Assembly (NCBI GenBank): GCA_038049695.1
Contig: CP142456.1
Span: forward strand, 15,528,501 to 15,592,500
DNA length: 64,000 nucleotides
DNA from: Cinnamomum chago
Lineage: Eukaryota > Streptophyta > Magnoliopsida > Laurales > Lauraceae
Reading direction: 5' to 3'
Both the position numbers and the translations under genes were made by a program. Every line of letters starts with the position of its first letter. The first letter of the stretch is position 1. Below the pieces are notes generated by a model, which did no database searches, was not told where the DNA came from, and saw only the letters and a program-made list of their open reading frames with translations. This document shows, in pieces, positions 1 through 10,820 of this stretch.

Positions 1-1482
1 GATCGAATTACCGGAGATAGACCCGAACCTAAAGTGGCCCATTTACCTAGGATTGGACCGTTGCTTTTCCCGTTGATTCTCTGATTGAAGTTTATACTTC
101 ACTGTGATTTTTCTCTGTCACTCTTAGATCTTTAGATAGCTGTTTACTGTTAATTAATCATAATTGGAAGACCTGAACCTAGGGTATCTAGAGATGACCC
201 GATGATGTGACTTCGGAGATCATTGACCCGTGTCTGTGTCTAGGCGGGCCCTTATTGGGCCTAAGTGTGGTGATGTGAACCCTTTAGCTTGAAGAGATAG
301 TTTCTATTGGACTGTTAAGATGTTATGGATTGTAATGGAACTGTTATCAGTAATTGATGGATTAGTTGCCTCGTTTGGACGGTTTTAGACCAGGCCATGT
401 ACTGATGGGCCTTGGTATGGATCCAACGGGTGGGCCTGGACCTTGAATTGGATCCAGAGACTGTATTGAGATGAGTAGACCTCTTAGAGATATTGTTAGG
501 ACCTTGTTCACGCAAGACAAAGCCTAGACAGACACAGACCTTAGAGTTATTCTCGAGTCGGCATGAACATTCACTCGGTTGATTTAAGCTCAGCCTGTGG
601 ACTGATCATCCCCGGTAGGAGCTAGTTGAGTGTTGATGAGCTATCATGATGAGCTGTGTGGTTAAGACGGCAAGGTGTCATACCGTGCCGATCTGGAGTG
701 ATGAGATGATGAGTTGATGAGTGAGATTCGGGATTAGTTATTCCCTGGTGAGATTCCCCACCGCGACTGTGTTCAGTATGGGAGGGCCGCGGCATAATAT
801 CCCGCGGTATTCCAGCTCGTGTGAATGTGCCACTTAGTTATAGTTGTGTAGATGATTTCCTTATACTGATTCCTTATGCTTTACATGCACGATTGCCTAG
901 TTCTATTTCCTTGTTATTCATTTAAATTATGTACCCGTCTTTATTTCCTTTGATATATATATATGCTATGTTAGTAGTATGCTGTATCTTGCCAGATCGT
1001 TTAGATCTGACCCATTCTATGGTGCTTAGGCCTTGACCCAGAGATTCCCGACGACGCATTAGCCTTAGTGGAGGCACCCGTGGCAGGAGAGTACGCTTGG
1101 GGCCCGGCCGACACGGACGTCGAGCCGGAGGGCGAGGAGTTCATTCCAGGGTTTTGAGGGACTTTGTTATTTTGGGTTTGAGTGGAAATTTTGTAGTGAG
1201 AAGGGTAGAATGAAAATGTATAACTTTGATTAACATTGAATCATTTTAATTAGACATATGTTCTGCTCATACTTTATATATTTATCGATACCTATTGCTT
1301 CCGCTTTGTTTAAATCGTTATGCTTCCGCAATATTAAATGTTATAACTATGTTGGTCAAAAAGTTTTAAATTGGACCTCACTGCGGCCTACGATCTTGGA
1401 AGTTCTCGGATTTTCTGAGAAGTAGCGCGCCAATTTCGGGTAGTCGAACGAGTATATCGGTATCCGGAATTGGGGCGTTACA
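1..1482 (+). repeat. 5' LTR of Tekay-type element (3' portion)
   Basis: Bases 1-1482 repeat at 6771-8250 and end in ...GGGCGTTACA, directly before the PBS. The 5' part of this LTR lies outside the window. It contains a GC-rich coding-like stretch at 1032-1157. Confidence 0.95.
1032..1157 (+). other. Coding-like GC-rich segment in Tekay LTR (41 codons)
   Basis: A 126-base open frame ends in TGA at 1155-1157. It encodes an acidic peptide starting LDPEIPDDALALVEAP and ending EEFIPGF. There is no ATG; the frame is open only from 1011, and a splice-acceptor-like GTGCTTAG lies just before it. Its GC-rich codon use contrasts with the AT-rich LTR around it. The same segment recurs in the 3' LTR at 7800-7925 with one missense change (Ala to Thr). 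It may be a captured exon or chance; no function is assigned. Confidence 0.4.
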
Positions 1483-1487
1483 TTTTA

Positions 1488-1499
1488 TGGTATCAGAGC
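1488..1499 (+). other. Primer binding site, initiator-Met tRNA type
   Basis: TGGTATCAGAGC lies 5 bases after the LTR end. It is complementary to the 3' end of initiator Met tRNA and is the usual PBS of this lineage. Confidence 0.9.
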
Positions 1500-1630
1500 G
1501 AGCTGGTCTCTAGGAAATAAAATACACTAGAAACCATAGGACGTAGTGAGGATTCGAGTGATGGGATACGTGTGAGGACGATGGATTGGGTAGAGTCAGT
1601 GTAGTCTTAGGTTTTGGACTTACCACCCCA

Positions 1631-1711
1631 GATGCCGAGTGCAAATCGGGGAGTGCAGTTTGCTTGCAGATCTGATCGTGCTACCCATGCATGACTTCGA
1701 CGTCATTTTAG
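1631..1711 (+). pseudogene. Remnant of gag start fused to protease C-terminal part
   Basis: A short stretch after the leader encodes a peptide with LLADLIVLPMHDFDVIL, which matches the C-terminal half of the retropepsin of Tekay-type elements just before its GMDWL-like end. Gag, its zinc knuckle and the catalytic DSGA part of the protease are absent. At about 1712 the frame breaks directly into RT coding sequence. Two internal deletions, one from gag into protease and one from protease into RT, are the simplest explanation. Confidence 0.7.
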
Positions 1712-2926
1712 AAGGATGGATCGATGAGGATGTGCATCGACTACCGGCAGTTGAACCAGGCAACAGTGAAGAACAAGTATCCTCTTCCCCGGATCGACGA
1801 GCTTTTCGACCAGCTTCAGGGTGCGCAGTTCTTTTCGAAGATAGACTTGAGGTCGGGGTATCATCAGCTGCGAGTCAGAGATCAGGATGTGCAGAAGACA
1901 GCGTTCCATTCACGCTATGGCCACTATGAGTTTCTGGTGATGCCGTTCGGGTTGACGAATGCACCCGCAGTGTTCATGTCCCTGATGAACAAGATCTTCG
2001 CACCGTACCTCGACAGCTTCACAGTGGTCTTCATCGACGATGTGTTGGTCTACTCTAAGACCAGAGAGGAGCACGAGCAGCATTTGAGGACGTCTTTGCA
2101 GTTGTTGCGCGACAACCAGTTGTACGCGAAGCTCAGCAAGTGCGAGTTTTGGTTAGAGCAAGTAGTCTTCCTTGGACACATCATCTCCAAGGATGGACTA
2201 GCAGTGGATCCATCAAAGATAGAAGCAGTGACGAACTGGGCCAGACCGAAGAATGCCACAGAGATCAGGAGCTTCCTTGGATTAGCAGGTTACTACCGCA
2301 GATTCGTCAAGAGTTTCTCCACGATCTCAGCACCGTTGACCAAGCTGACACGGAAGGATGTGCCGTTCGTTTGGTCCGATGCTTGTGAGAACAGCTTTCA
2401 AGAGCTGAAGGAGAGATTGACAACAGCACCGATCTTGTCTTTACCTTCTGGCAGTGGTGGATTCGTAGTCTTCACCGACGCTTCAGGGACCGGTCTTGGA
2501 TGTGTTCTGATGCAGGAGGGCAAGGTTATTGCCTATGGATCGCGCCAGTTGAATGAGCACGAGAAGAAGTACGCCACTCACGACTTGGAGCTTGCAGCAG
2601 TCGTTTTTGCCTTGAAGTTGTGGCGGCACTATCTCTACGGCGAGAAGTTCGAGGTGCATTCAGATCATCGCAGTTTGCAGTACTTGTTCACGCAGAGCGA
2701 CCTCAACAACCGGCAGAGGAGGTGGATGGAGTACATCAAGGACTACGACTTCCCTATCAAATACCATCCTGGTAAGGCGAATGTCGTAGCGGACGCTTTG
2801 AGCAGGAAGACCGCCCTCGTCAGTTTCCTAGCAGCAGAGGGTGTGTGGACCGACGTCTTCAGCAGCTTAGACGTTCAGTTTCAGCCGCTCAGTGAGAGAG
2901 TCTTGCTTGCCACCATGTCAGCGTGA
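1712..2926 (+). pseudogene. Ty3/gypsy reverse transcriptase-RNase H, N-terminally truncated
   Basis: This part would copy element RNA into cDNA and degrade the RNA strand. The frame opens at the deletion junction with [16 protein letters not shown] and runs through the RT core: [33 protein letters not shown] and the catalytic FIDD box at about residue 103-106 counted from the Met at 1724. RNase H follows with FTDAS, the [10 protein letters not shown] helix, SDHRSL and NVVADALSR. The N-terminal part of RT is deleted. TGA at 2924-2926 ends the frame, but integrase continues in the same frame two codons later, so this is a premature stop inside what was one polyprotein. Codon use is GC-richer than the flanking DNA. 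Confidence 0.93.
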
Positions 2927-4411
2927 GAACCAGAGTTGCTAGGCAAGGTCAAGGACAATCAACGCAACGATCCGAAGCTTGTCAGAGTGATCGAGCAGAT
3001 CGACCAGAGGCCAGAGTTCAGACTGATTGGAGGAGTGCTCTACTATCAGGACAGACTGTGCGTGCCAGACATCCAGGAGCTGAAGGACGAGATCTTAGCG
3101 GATGCACACCACAGCAGATACTCGATTCACCCCGGCAGCACCAAGATGTACCAAAACCTGAGGAGCTACTACTGGTGGAACAACATGAAGAAGGAGATAG
3201 CTCGCTATGTCTCCAGGTGTTTGACGTGCCAGCAGATCAAGGTCGAACACCAGAAGCCGCCAGGACTACTTCATCAGCTTGAGATTCCCCAGTGGAAGTG
3301 GGAGCACATCACCATGGACTTCATCGCAGGACTTCCAGCCACCAGGAGACGCCACGACGGCATTTGGGTGATCGTGGATCGGCTAACCAAGTCAGCTCAC
3401 TTCTTGCCAGTGTCGATGAGAGCAGGACTCGACGTCCTTGCTAAGCTGTACGTGGACCGGATTGTCTCGTTGCACGGAGTTCCAGCTTCGATTGTTTCAG
3501 ACAGAGACCCGAGGTTCACTTCGCACTTCTGGGAGAGTCTTCAGCAAGCCTTGGGCACCAAGTTGAGCTTCAGCACAGCCTACCATCCTCAGACAGACGG
3601 CCAGACAGAGCGCACCAACCAGACACTAGAGGACATGTTGAGAGCCTGTGTCTTGGATTTCAAGGAGAACTGGGAGGATTCCTTGCCACTTTGCGAGTTC
3701 GCCTACAACAACAGCTTCCATGCGAGCATCAAGATGGCACCGTACGAGGCTTTATACGGGAGGAGATGCAAGACCCCAGTTTGCTGGGAAGAAGTTGGTG
3801 TCAGGAGTTTCCATGGTCCATCCATAGTCAGCGACACCAGCGAGAAGATTAGGCAGATAGTTGAGAACCTGAAGGTCGGCCGCAGCAGACAGAAGAGCTA
3901 TGCAGACAATCGGCGCAGACCGCTCGAGTTCGAAAAGGGAGACAGAGTTTTCCTGAAGGTTTCTCCGGCTAGAGGTACCCTGAGGTTTGGAGAGAAGGGT
4001 AAGCTAGCACGGAGATATGTTGGACCCTTCGAGATCAGATCGAGAGTTGGAGACGTCGCCTACAAGCTTCAGCTACCGCCAGAGCTTTCAGGAGTGCATG
4101 ACGTGTTCCACGTCTCCATGCTGAAGAAGTATGTGGAGGACCCGACCCACATTCTTTATCACGAGCCACTCAACATCCAGCCGGATGCTTCGTACATCGC
4201 CAGGCCAGTCGCGATCATCGACACCAAGGAGCAGGTGCTCCGGACCCGAACCATTCATTGGGTGAAGGTTCAGTGGGAGCATCACACTCCGGAGGAGGCT
4301 ACGTGGGAGCTACGCGACCAGGTGGAGAAGGACTATCCACACCTTCTACCTCAGGTATGTTCTAATCTTGTTTTACATTTGGGGACAAATGTTTTTAAAA
4401 GGAGGGAATGA
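2927..4411 (+). pseudogene. Ty3/gypsy integrase with chromodomain
   Basis: Integrase inserts the cDNA, and the C-terminal chromodomain is thought to guide it to chromatin marks. The frame continues that of RT after the TGA at 2924. Visible in order are the HHCC zinc domain ([11 protein letters not shown] then CLTCQQIK), the DDE core (Asp in MDFIAGLP, Asp in VSDRDPRF, Glu in [10 protein letters not shown]), a GPY/F module ([21 protein letters not shown]) and a chromodomain with [16 protein letters not shown]. It stays open for 491 codons and stops at 4409-4411, exactly where the 3' LTR begins. There is no methionine at the start, so it was part of the polyprotein. The catalytic residues are intact. 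Confidence 0.93.
4397..4408 (+). other. Polypurine tract
   Basis: AAAAGGAGGGAA lies just before the TGTTAGG start of the 3' LTR, with the integrase stop codon between them. This is the expected plus-strand priming site. Confidence 0.85.
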
Positions 4412-7400
4412 TGTTAGGTCCCACCCTTGGTGGGCCCTCTAAGGGCTATTTTATAGACTAATTAACTCTAATTTATGTTAATTATTGATTAATTATGCTA
4501 ATCTTTGCTAATTACTACTAATCTTTGCTAATCCTTACTAATCTTGGCTAATTACTATTTAATTAAGCTTATTAGGGGTTGGCTAGGAGGGTTAGTTAGA
4601 TTTTCCTAAGTTGGGTAGAATAGCTTAGTTGAGTTAGAATTGCTAGTTGGGTGCTTTAGATTTAATCCTAGGCTATTATTGCTAATTAGGCCTTAGTTGA
4701 GTTAATTAATTAATTAAGTTAGGTTTAGTTTTGGTTAAGGGTGCCCTCTCTAGAAGCTTCCTCACCAAATGACTAGCCTACCCCTAACCAAAACCCTAAT
4801 CCCATGAAAACCCTAAGGCCAATCTAGTCATTAACCCCCTCCCTAATCTCTATATAATCATCTCTTATCCCCATTTGCAAGAACCCTAATCCCAAGAGCA
4901 GCCCCCTTCCCAAGACAAATTCCCTTTACTGTTCATAGCAACTTCCCAACCTCCATTTCAATTCATCCTACGTTTGAACAAGGGGCAGCCATTGCTACAG
5001 TTGTGCTGGAACCCATCTTCTTCCTTTCCTCATTTCATTCTCCAGCTGCTGTGCTTCTCCTCCCCATTCCATTTCCTCCAAGACACTGCTGGGTTGGGAG
5101 ATTTCCTTCTCTCTATGACTGCTGGAATTGAAGCTACAACAGTTGACACTCATCTTCTTCTCTTCATCCTCTCTATTGGGCTGAATCTGTGCTGGAACCC
5201 ATTTCTGTGCTGGGACATCTTTCCAGTGGCAGCTACTACACCATCTCCAGCTCCTCTGTTGTGTTGGAGAAATTGCTGGAAATCCACCTGGGCTGCTGTG
5301 ACTGTGGGAACCTCATCTTGAAGCCACTACAACAGCCACCACCTCAACTTCCCATTTCCTCCCCTCCATTTCCCTGTTTCTGCTGGACTGTTGTTGTGCT
5401 GGAATTCCATCTTGGGACTATAACAGCTACTACCCACCTTCCTTCTTCATTTCTCTCATCTGCTGTGCTGGAAACTCCACTTACAGCTGCTGCTACTTGC
5501 TACTTTGCTACTGCTGCTGTGCATCATCTTCTTCTCTGCTGGGCTTCTTCTTCTTCGCTGCTGGAATCCTGTTTCTCTTTCTCTTTAAGTTATTTCTCTA
5601 CAACCCACTTCACAAGAGGCAAGTGCTCATACTCCTAGTCTAGAATGTATATTTGGTTTCCTTTGATTCTATGGCTTTAATTTCGTTTAAATGATTGATT
5701 AGTCTTAGAATTACATGAACTCTGTTTTTGTGGTGTTTGGATGGACTGGCCATTGATGAATGGGGGTTTCACCCCCCATTTGGAAGATCAATGGGTCCAA
5801 GATGGTTAAGTAATGGGCATTTGGAGTTGTTTTATGTTTGTAGATGATTTGGAGGAGTTTGGAGAGGTTTGGTTGTGGTTTGGGTGTAAATGGAGTCAAA
5901 ACAGAGGGACTGCAGAAACTGGATCTGCCCAGTTTTCGTGTACCCGGTTAACCGGTTGGTTAACCGGCAGTGTAGCCGGTTAACCGGGCTTTGCAGGCCG
6001 GTCAACCGGCCACACTGAAATTGCAGAAATGGCAGCTCCCAGTTATTTCTTCTGCAGGAAGTGCTGCAGTGCAGCCGGTTAACCGGACTATGCAGGCCGG
6101 TTAACCGGCCACACTGAGATTTCTTGGAAAACTGGCCCTTAGCCATTTCTTGCACAAATTTCATTTCAAATAGTCGGGTTGACCTGGTCTCGCACCGGTT
6201 GACCCGATTCACGCTGTTTGTGCAGGAAGTGACTGAAAGTTGGTTCTTCAATCAAAACTCAGACTCCTTACACCCAAATGGACTTGATACTTAGGATTTT
6301 ACTTTAGAAAGTGTTTAAAGCTGGATCATCAATCTTTCTAAGGTTTTCAGAGTATGCGGTCAATCACCTAGGCCTGGTTGTTTGACCGGACACGCTGTAA
6401 GCCTTTAGAAACGATATAAGTTGTCCAGGAAGCCTGATTCAGATTAGTTAGTGCACTCGGTTGATCTTCCCGGCCAGGAAATCCACCGAGCTTACAACAC
6501 ATCAGGTTCACCTGGAAAACCCTGATTGTTCCAGTTTTCAACACTTAGGAGATATGATCAGTTGTGGGGCCCATTGACCATCCAAATGAGCATTTGTCAG
6601 TGTCCTAAGCCCGAGTCAACGGTGTGGCTCAACCTTGACTCGCGGGGACCACTGTTTAGTGTTTTGGTTGATAAATCTAAGATGATTCGACCCCTAAAAG
6701 TTGTCAACAATGCCCTTAACCAACTAAGCACCAAATACATTATTTTACGGCATTAATGACATCGTTTAGAGATCGAATTACCGGAGATAGACCCGAACCT
6801 AAAGTGGCCCATTTACCTAGGATTGGACCGTTGCTTTTCCCGTTGATTCTCTGATTGAAGTTTATACTTCACTGTGATTTTTCTCTGTCACTCTTAGATC
6901 TTTAGATAGCTGTTTACTGTTAATTAATCATAATTGGAAGACCTGAACCTAGGGTATCTAGAGATGACCCGATGATGTGACTTCGGAGATCATTGACCCG
7001 TGTCTGTGTCTAGGCGGGCCCTTATTGGGCCTAAGTGTGGTGATGTGAACCCTTTAGCTTGAAGAGATAGTTTCTATTGGACTGTTAAGATGTTATGGAT
7101 TGTAATGGAACTGTTATCAGTAATTGATGGATTAGTTGCCTCGTTTGGACGGTTTTAGACCAGGCCATGTACTGATGGGCCTTGGTATGGATCCAACGGG
7201 TGGGCCTGGACCTTGAATTGGATCCAGAGACTGTATTGAGATGAGTAGACCTCTTAGAGATATTGTTAGGACCTTGTTCACGCAAGACAAAGCCTAGACA
7301 GACACAGACCTTAGAGTTATTCTCGAGTCGGCATGAACATTCACTCGGTTGATTTAAGCTCAGCCTGTGGACTGATCATCCCCGGTAGGAGCTAGTTGAG

Positions 7401-8250
7401 TGTTGATGAGCTATCATGATGAGCTGTGTGGTTAAGACGGCAAGGTGTCATACCGTGCCGATCTGGAGTGATGAGATGATGAGTTGATGAGTGAGATTCG
7501 GGATTAGTTATTCCCTGGTGAGATTCCCCACCGCGACTGTGTTCAGTATGGGAGGGCCGCGGCATAATATCCCGCGGTATTCCAGCTCGTGTGAATGTGC
7601 CACTTAGTTATAGTTGTGTAGATGATTTCCTTATACTGATTCCTTATGCTTTACATGCACGATTGCCTAGTTCTCTTTCCTTGTTATTCATTTAAATTAT
7701 GTACCCGTCTTTATTTCCTTTGATATATATATGCTATGTTAGTAGTATGCTGTATCTTGCCAGATCGTTTAGATCTGACCCATTCTATGGTGCTTAGGCC
7801 TTGACCCAGAGATTCCCGACGACGCATTAGCCTTAGTGGAGGCACCCGTGACAGGAGAGTACGCTTGGGGCCCGGCCGACACGGACGTCGAGCCGGAGGG
7901 CGAGGAGTTCATTCCAGGGTTTTGAGGGACTTTGTTATTTTGGGTTTGAGTGGAAATTTTGTAGTGAGAAGGGTAGAATGAAAATGTATAACTTTGATTA
8001 ACATTGAATCATTTTAATTAGACATATGTTCTGCTCATACTTTATATATTTATCGATACCTATTGCTTCCGCTTTGTTTAAATCGTTATGCTTCCGCAAT
8101 ATTAAATGTTATAACTATGTTGGTCAAAAAGTTTTAAATTGGACCTCACTGCGGCCTACGATCTTGGAAGTTCTCGGATTTTCTGGGAAGTAGCGCGCCA
8201 ATTTCGGGTAGTCGAACGAGTATATCGGTATCCGGAATTGGGGCGTTACA
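4412..8250 (+). repeat. 3' LTR of Tekay-type element, complete (3839 bp)
   Basis: It starts TGTTAGGTCCC and ends GGGCGTTACA, following a PPT. Inside are a TAAT-rich stretch (4470-4570), a region of degenerate TGCTGGAA/CTGCTG repeats (about 4974-5600) and a cluster of GGTTAACC palindromes (5943-6110). The part from 6771 repeats the 5' LTR. The LTR is unusually long, as is usual in this lineage. Confidence 0.95.
5943..6110. promoter_or_regulatory. Cluster of CCGGTTAACCGG palindromes in Tekay LTR
   Basis: Palindromes centred on GGTTAACC occur at 5944-5955, 5958-5965, 5976-5987, 6075-6086 and 6095-6110. The last is a perfect 16-bp GGCCGGTTAACCGGCC. A near copy with a TCAA centre lies at 5996-6011, and GGTTGACC variants follow at about 6177 and 6197. 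Two of the sites and their flanks look like a roughly 100-bp tandem duplication. A regulatory role is inferred. Confidence 0.55.
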
Positions 8251-9156
8251 GTCTACCTCTACCGCAGTGTCTCAACTTATCTCTTCTCTTCAAAAGGAAT
8301 TTGCCATCAAGGATTTAGGCCCTCTTCATTATTTTCTTGGCATGGAGGCTACTCGTGACAAATCTGGGCTATTTCTTACACAAACTAAATATGCTCTTGA
8401 TCTGCTAAAACGATTCAACATGGATGGTGCAAAGCCTGTTCGCACTCCTATGGCTGCTGGTCTTCAACTCTCCCAATATCAAGGTGGTCTTTTGGTGGAT
8501 CCCTCTTCATATAGGAGCATGGTCGGTGCTCTTCAGTATTTGACTTTTACTCGGCCCGATTTATCTTTTTCGGTCAATTGCCAGTTTATGCATGCTCCAA
8601 CCACAACTCATCTTGCTGCTGCAAAACAAATTCTTCGTTATGTAAAGCACACCCTTCATTATGGATTATTGATAAAGCCTTCCTCTTACTTCTACATGCT
8701 TTTAGTGATGTTGATTGGGCCGGCTCTATTGATGATAGATGAAGTACCTCTGGTTATCTTTTATTTTTGGGGCCTAATCTCATTTCCTGGAGTGCTCGCA
8801 AACAACCAACTGTCTCAAAATCAAGCATTGAAGCTGAATATAGAGCTCTCGCCAATGCCACCTCTGAAATCATGTGGGTGCAATCATTACTCAAGGAATT
8901 GCATCTCTCTCCACCTGCACCTACACTCTGGTGCGACAATCTCGGTGCCACTTATTTGTCTGCAAATCCTATTTTTCATGCCAGGACCAAGCATATTGAA
9001 ATTGGTTTCCACTTCGTTCGTGAGAAAGTGGCCCGCAAAGAGATTCAAATTCGATTCATCTCCTCTCTGGATCAACTTGCTGATATACTCACAAAGAGCC
9101 TTGGCTATCAACGTTTTGAATTTCTGCATGACAAACTCACTATTCATGATGGATAG
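8251..9156 (+). pseudogene. Ty1/copia RT C-terminal part and RNase H (Ale-like), interrupted
   Basis: Sequence resumes immediately after the Tekay 3' LTR with the C-terminal thumb of a copia RT (FAIKDLGPLHYFLGMEA, KYALDLLKRFNMDGAKPVRTPM, SMVGALQYLTFTRPDL). RNase H follows with the DWAGSIDDR motif, [34 protein letters not shown] and TKHIEI, ending at 9156. A one-base frameshift at about 8697 moves the reading frame, and TGA at 8740-8742 sits in the STSG-preceding motif where the family has Arg. The upstream RT, integrase and gag lie left of the window because of the Tekay insertion. The motif pattern suggests the Ale/Retrofit lineage, but that is not certain. Confidence 0.88.
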
Positions 9157-9161
9157 CTTCG

Positions 9162-9173
9162 TTTGAGGGGGCA
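9162..9173 (+). other. Polypurine tract of the copia remnant
   Basis: TTTGAGGGGGCA follows the RNase H stop and directly precedes the TGATAGAGC start of its 3' LTR. Confidence 0.7.
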
Positions 9174-9520
9174 TGATAGAGCAAACGACTGAGTTATCCT
9201 TATCCCTTTTTTTTTTTTTTTTTGCTATCGGAGGGTTCCCAACCCTTTGGGCTGGACTAATCCCTCCGGACCCAGAGGGAAGCCGGATAAATCCCCTGTA
9301 GCCCTAGTGTGGTAGCGGAGTTTCGAACCCACAACCTCCGGGAGCAAACCGTGGTCCTAGGCCAACTAAGCTACCCCTTGGGGTTAGTTATCCTTATCCC
9401 TACATATAAGCAGATTCAAAGTTTAAATCACACTTGTAATTCAAATTGTAGATCCACAATTCATGTAACTTCTCTGTTTTATCTCTTGTAACAAATCCAT
9501 ATTATAAATATACAACACCA
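9174..9520 (+). repeat. 3' LTR of the copia remnant, split by a SINE
   Basis: The LTR starts TGATAGAGCAAACG after the PPT. It is interrupted by a SINE (9207-9385) and resumes at 9402 up to about 9520 (...ACAACACCA). The right end is an estimate because no second copy is in the window. Confidence 0.6.
9207..9385 (-). mobile_element. tRNA-derived SINE, copy 1
   Basis: Read on minus it begins with a tRNA-like head, with box A TAGCTTAGTTGG (9362-9373) and box B GGGTTCGAAAC (9320-9330). An unrelated body and an A tail follow (T run at 9207-9223 on plus). It is flanked by a 16-bp duplication AGTTATCCTTATCCCT (9192-9207 and 9386-9401), the hallmark of LINE-dependent insertion. It shares its body with copies at 10608 and 61754. 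Confidence 0.88.
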
Positions 9521-10596
9521 ACCCACTGTTGAATGTTGATGCATGGTGGTGATTTTAATTTTCCATACAGCCCGATCTAGCCGAAAGTCAATTTTGGTTA
9601 GGCTAAACCCAAAACCGCATTGCTTGATCTGCCCGAAAGTCAATTTTGGTTAGGCTTGTTTGGGAGCTCTGGCTTGAATTTCAAAACCCACATGGAATTC
9701 GGGTTGGATGAGGTTTGGAATTTAGACACCGAATTTTGACCAATTGTATAAAGTGTATGCTCTCTAATACATACAATGTACATGCATTTTCCAAAGTTTA
9801 CATGCTTACCTGAGTGAACCCAGTAAACTCAGATTGTCCTCTAGGAGAGAACTTAAAATATTTTCTAGTTTCATTCAGGTCATGTTTGAATTGGTGTTTA
9901 CCTGCACACGATCTAGGCTGGGCTTGGGTTGAGCCAATATCCAACCCGACCCATCCGATTTGCACATCTGCTTGCCAACTTCCTACCTCAGAGGTCCACA
10001 ATGTTACAAACAGATCCATAATGACTGCAGCTAGCACCTGATTTAACAAATTTGGTTCCCATTTTTGCTTGACCAAACCGTTTTATTTGAAATCATACCA
10101 TTGGATTTACACGTGTGAATAATATGTAGACCAGCGTAATTTAAGGGGGTCCTGTGTGTGTTTCTGGTTCGGATTGGTGATAGGTGTCTAAAACTATTTG
10201 TTCTCATGTTGTAGCTCAGCTAGCTAGGGTTTGACCTTGGTTTTTACTTTAACATTCTGAACAACACTACTGCTGGAGTAAAATTTCAACTTGGTTACTG
10301 TAAACATGGGGGCAAGTTATATAGGAGATGAATGACTTGAGATCAAGGAGGGGTGGGCCCAAACATGATAAATCAAGTGGTTAGAATGTTCTGTTAAGTC
10401 AAATCATATCATAGTTCTCAATTTCAGTTGGTTGGACATTTTGATGTTTCATTTTGGAGCTTTGTTTCAAGAAAAAAATAGCAAATTAAAACACACACGG
10501 GTTTAAAGTTGGTAACGGGTCAAAGAAACTATATATTTCAAGAAGAAAAGTAGGCTAACAACCTAATAAATTAATCTGAATGATTTAAACTATATA
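9521..10596. other. Intergenic, no gene seen
   Basis: There is no ORF with coding character. A short stretch reading CCCGAAAGTCAATTTTGGTTAGGCT occurs in two near copies at about 9580-9605 and 9630-9655. Confidence 0.5.
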
Positions 10597-10607
10597 AGTC
10601 TGCGGTT

Positions 10608-10809
10608 AATTATTTTTTTAATCCCAAGGGGTAGCTCAGTTGTCCTACGACCACGGTTTGCACCCGGAGGTTGTAGGTTCGAAGCTGCACTACTACATTG
10701 GACTACATGGGTGTTTACCTGGCTTCCCTCTGGGTCTTTAGGGATTAGTCCAGTCCAAAGGATTGGAAACCCTCCGATAGCAAAAAAAATAAATAATAAT
10801 AATAATAAT
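10608..10809 (+). mobile_element. tRNA-derived SINE, copy 2
   Basis: It reads forward with AAGGGGTAGCTCAGTTG (box A about 10632-10642) and GGTTCGAAGCT (box B 10676-10686), then the body shared with copy 1 (GGCTTCCCTCTGGGTC, AACCCTCCGATAGC) and an A/AAT-rich tail. The flanks repeat AGTCTGCGGTT (10597-10607 and 10810-10820). Confidence 0.88.
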
Positions 10810-10820
10810 AGTCTGCGGTT

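Larger units (their letters stand above)
1..8250 (+). mobile_element. Ty3/gypsy Tekay-type chromovirus, internally deleted
   Basis: The parts in order are 5' LTR (5' end outside the window), Met-type PBS, a short remnant of the gag-protease region, RT, RNase H, integrase with chromodomain, PPT and a complete 3' LTR. The internal region is only about 2.9 kb because gag, most of the protease and the N-terminus of RT are missing. The two LTR copies differ by about three substitutions and one 2-bp TA indel over 1.48 kb, so the insertion is recent although the interior is defective. It is inserted in a Ty1/copia RT gene that resumes at 8251. The 5' target duplication lies outside the window. Confidence 0.93.

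Noticed and set aside
315..515. Minus-strand 66-codon frame repeated at 7085-7285
   Set aside because: Duplicated only because it lies in the LTR; no coding character.
5189..5638. 149-codon open frame in the Tekay LTR
   Set aside because: Low-complexity Leu/Ser/Pro/Thr composition from a pyrimidine-rich repeat; no domain; overlaps a second open frame.
9814..10076. Overlapping frames on both strands
   Set aside because: No motif, no splice context, chance ORFs in intergenic DNA.
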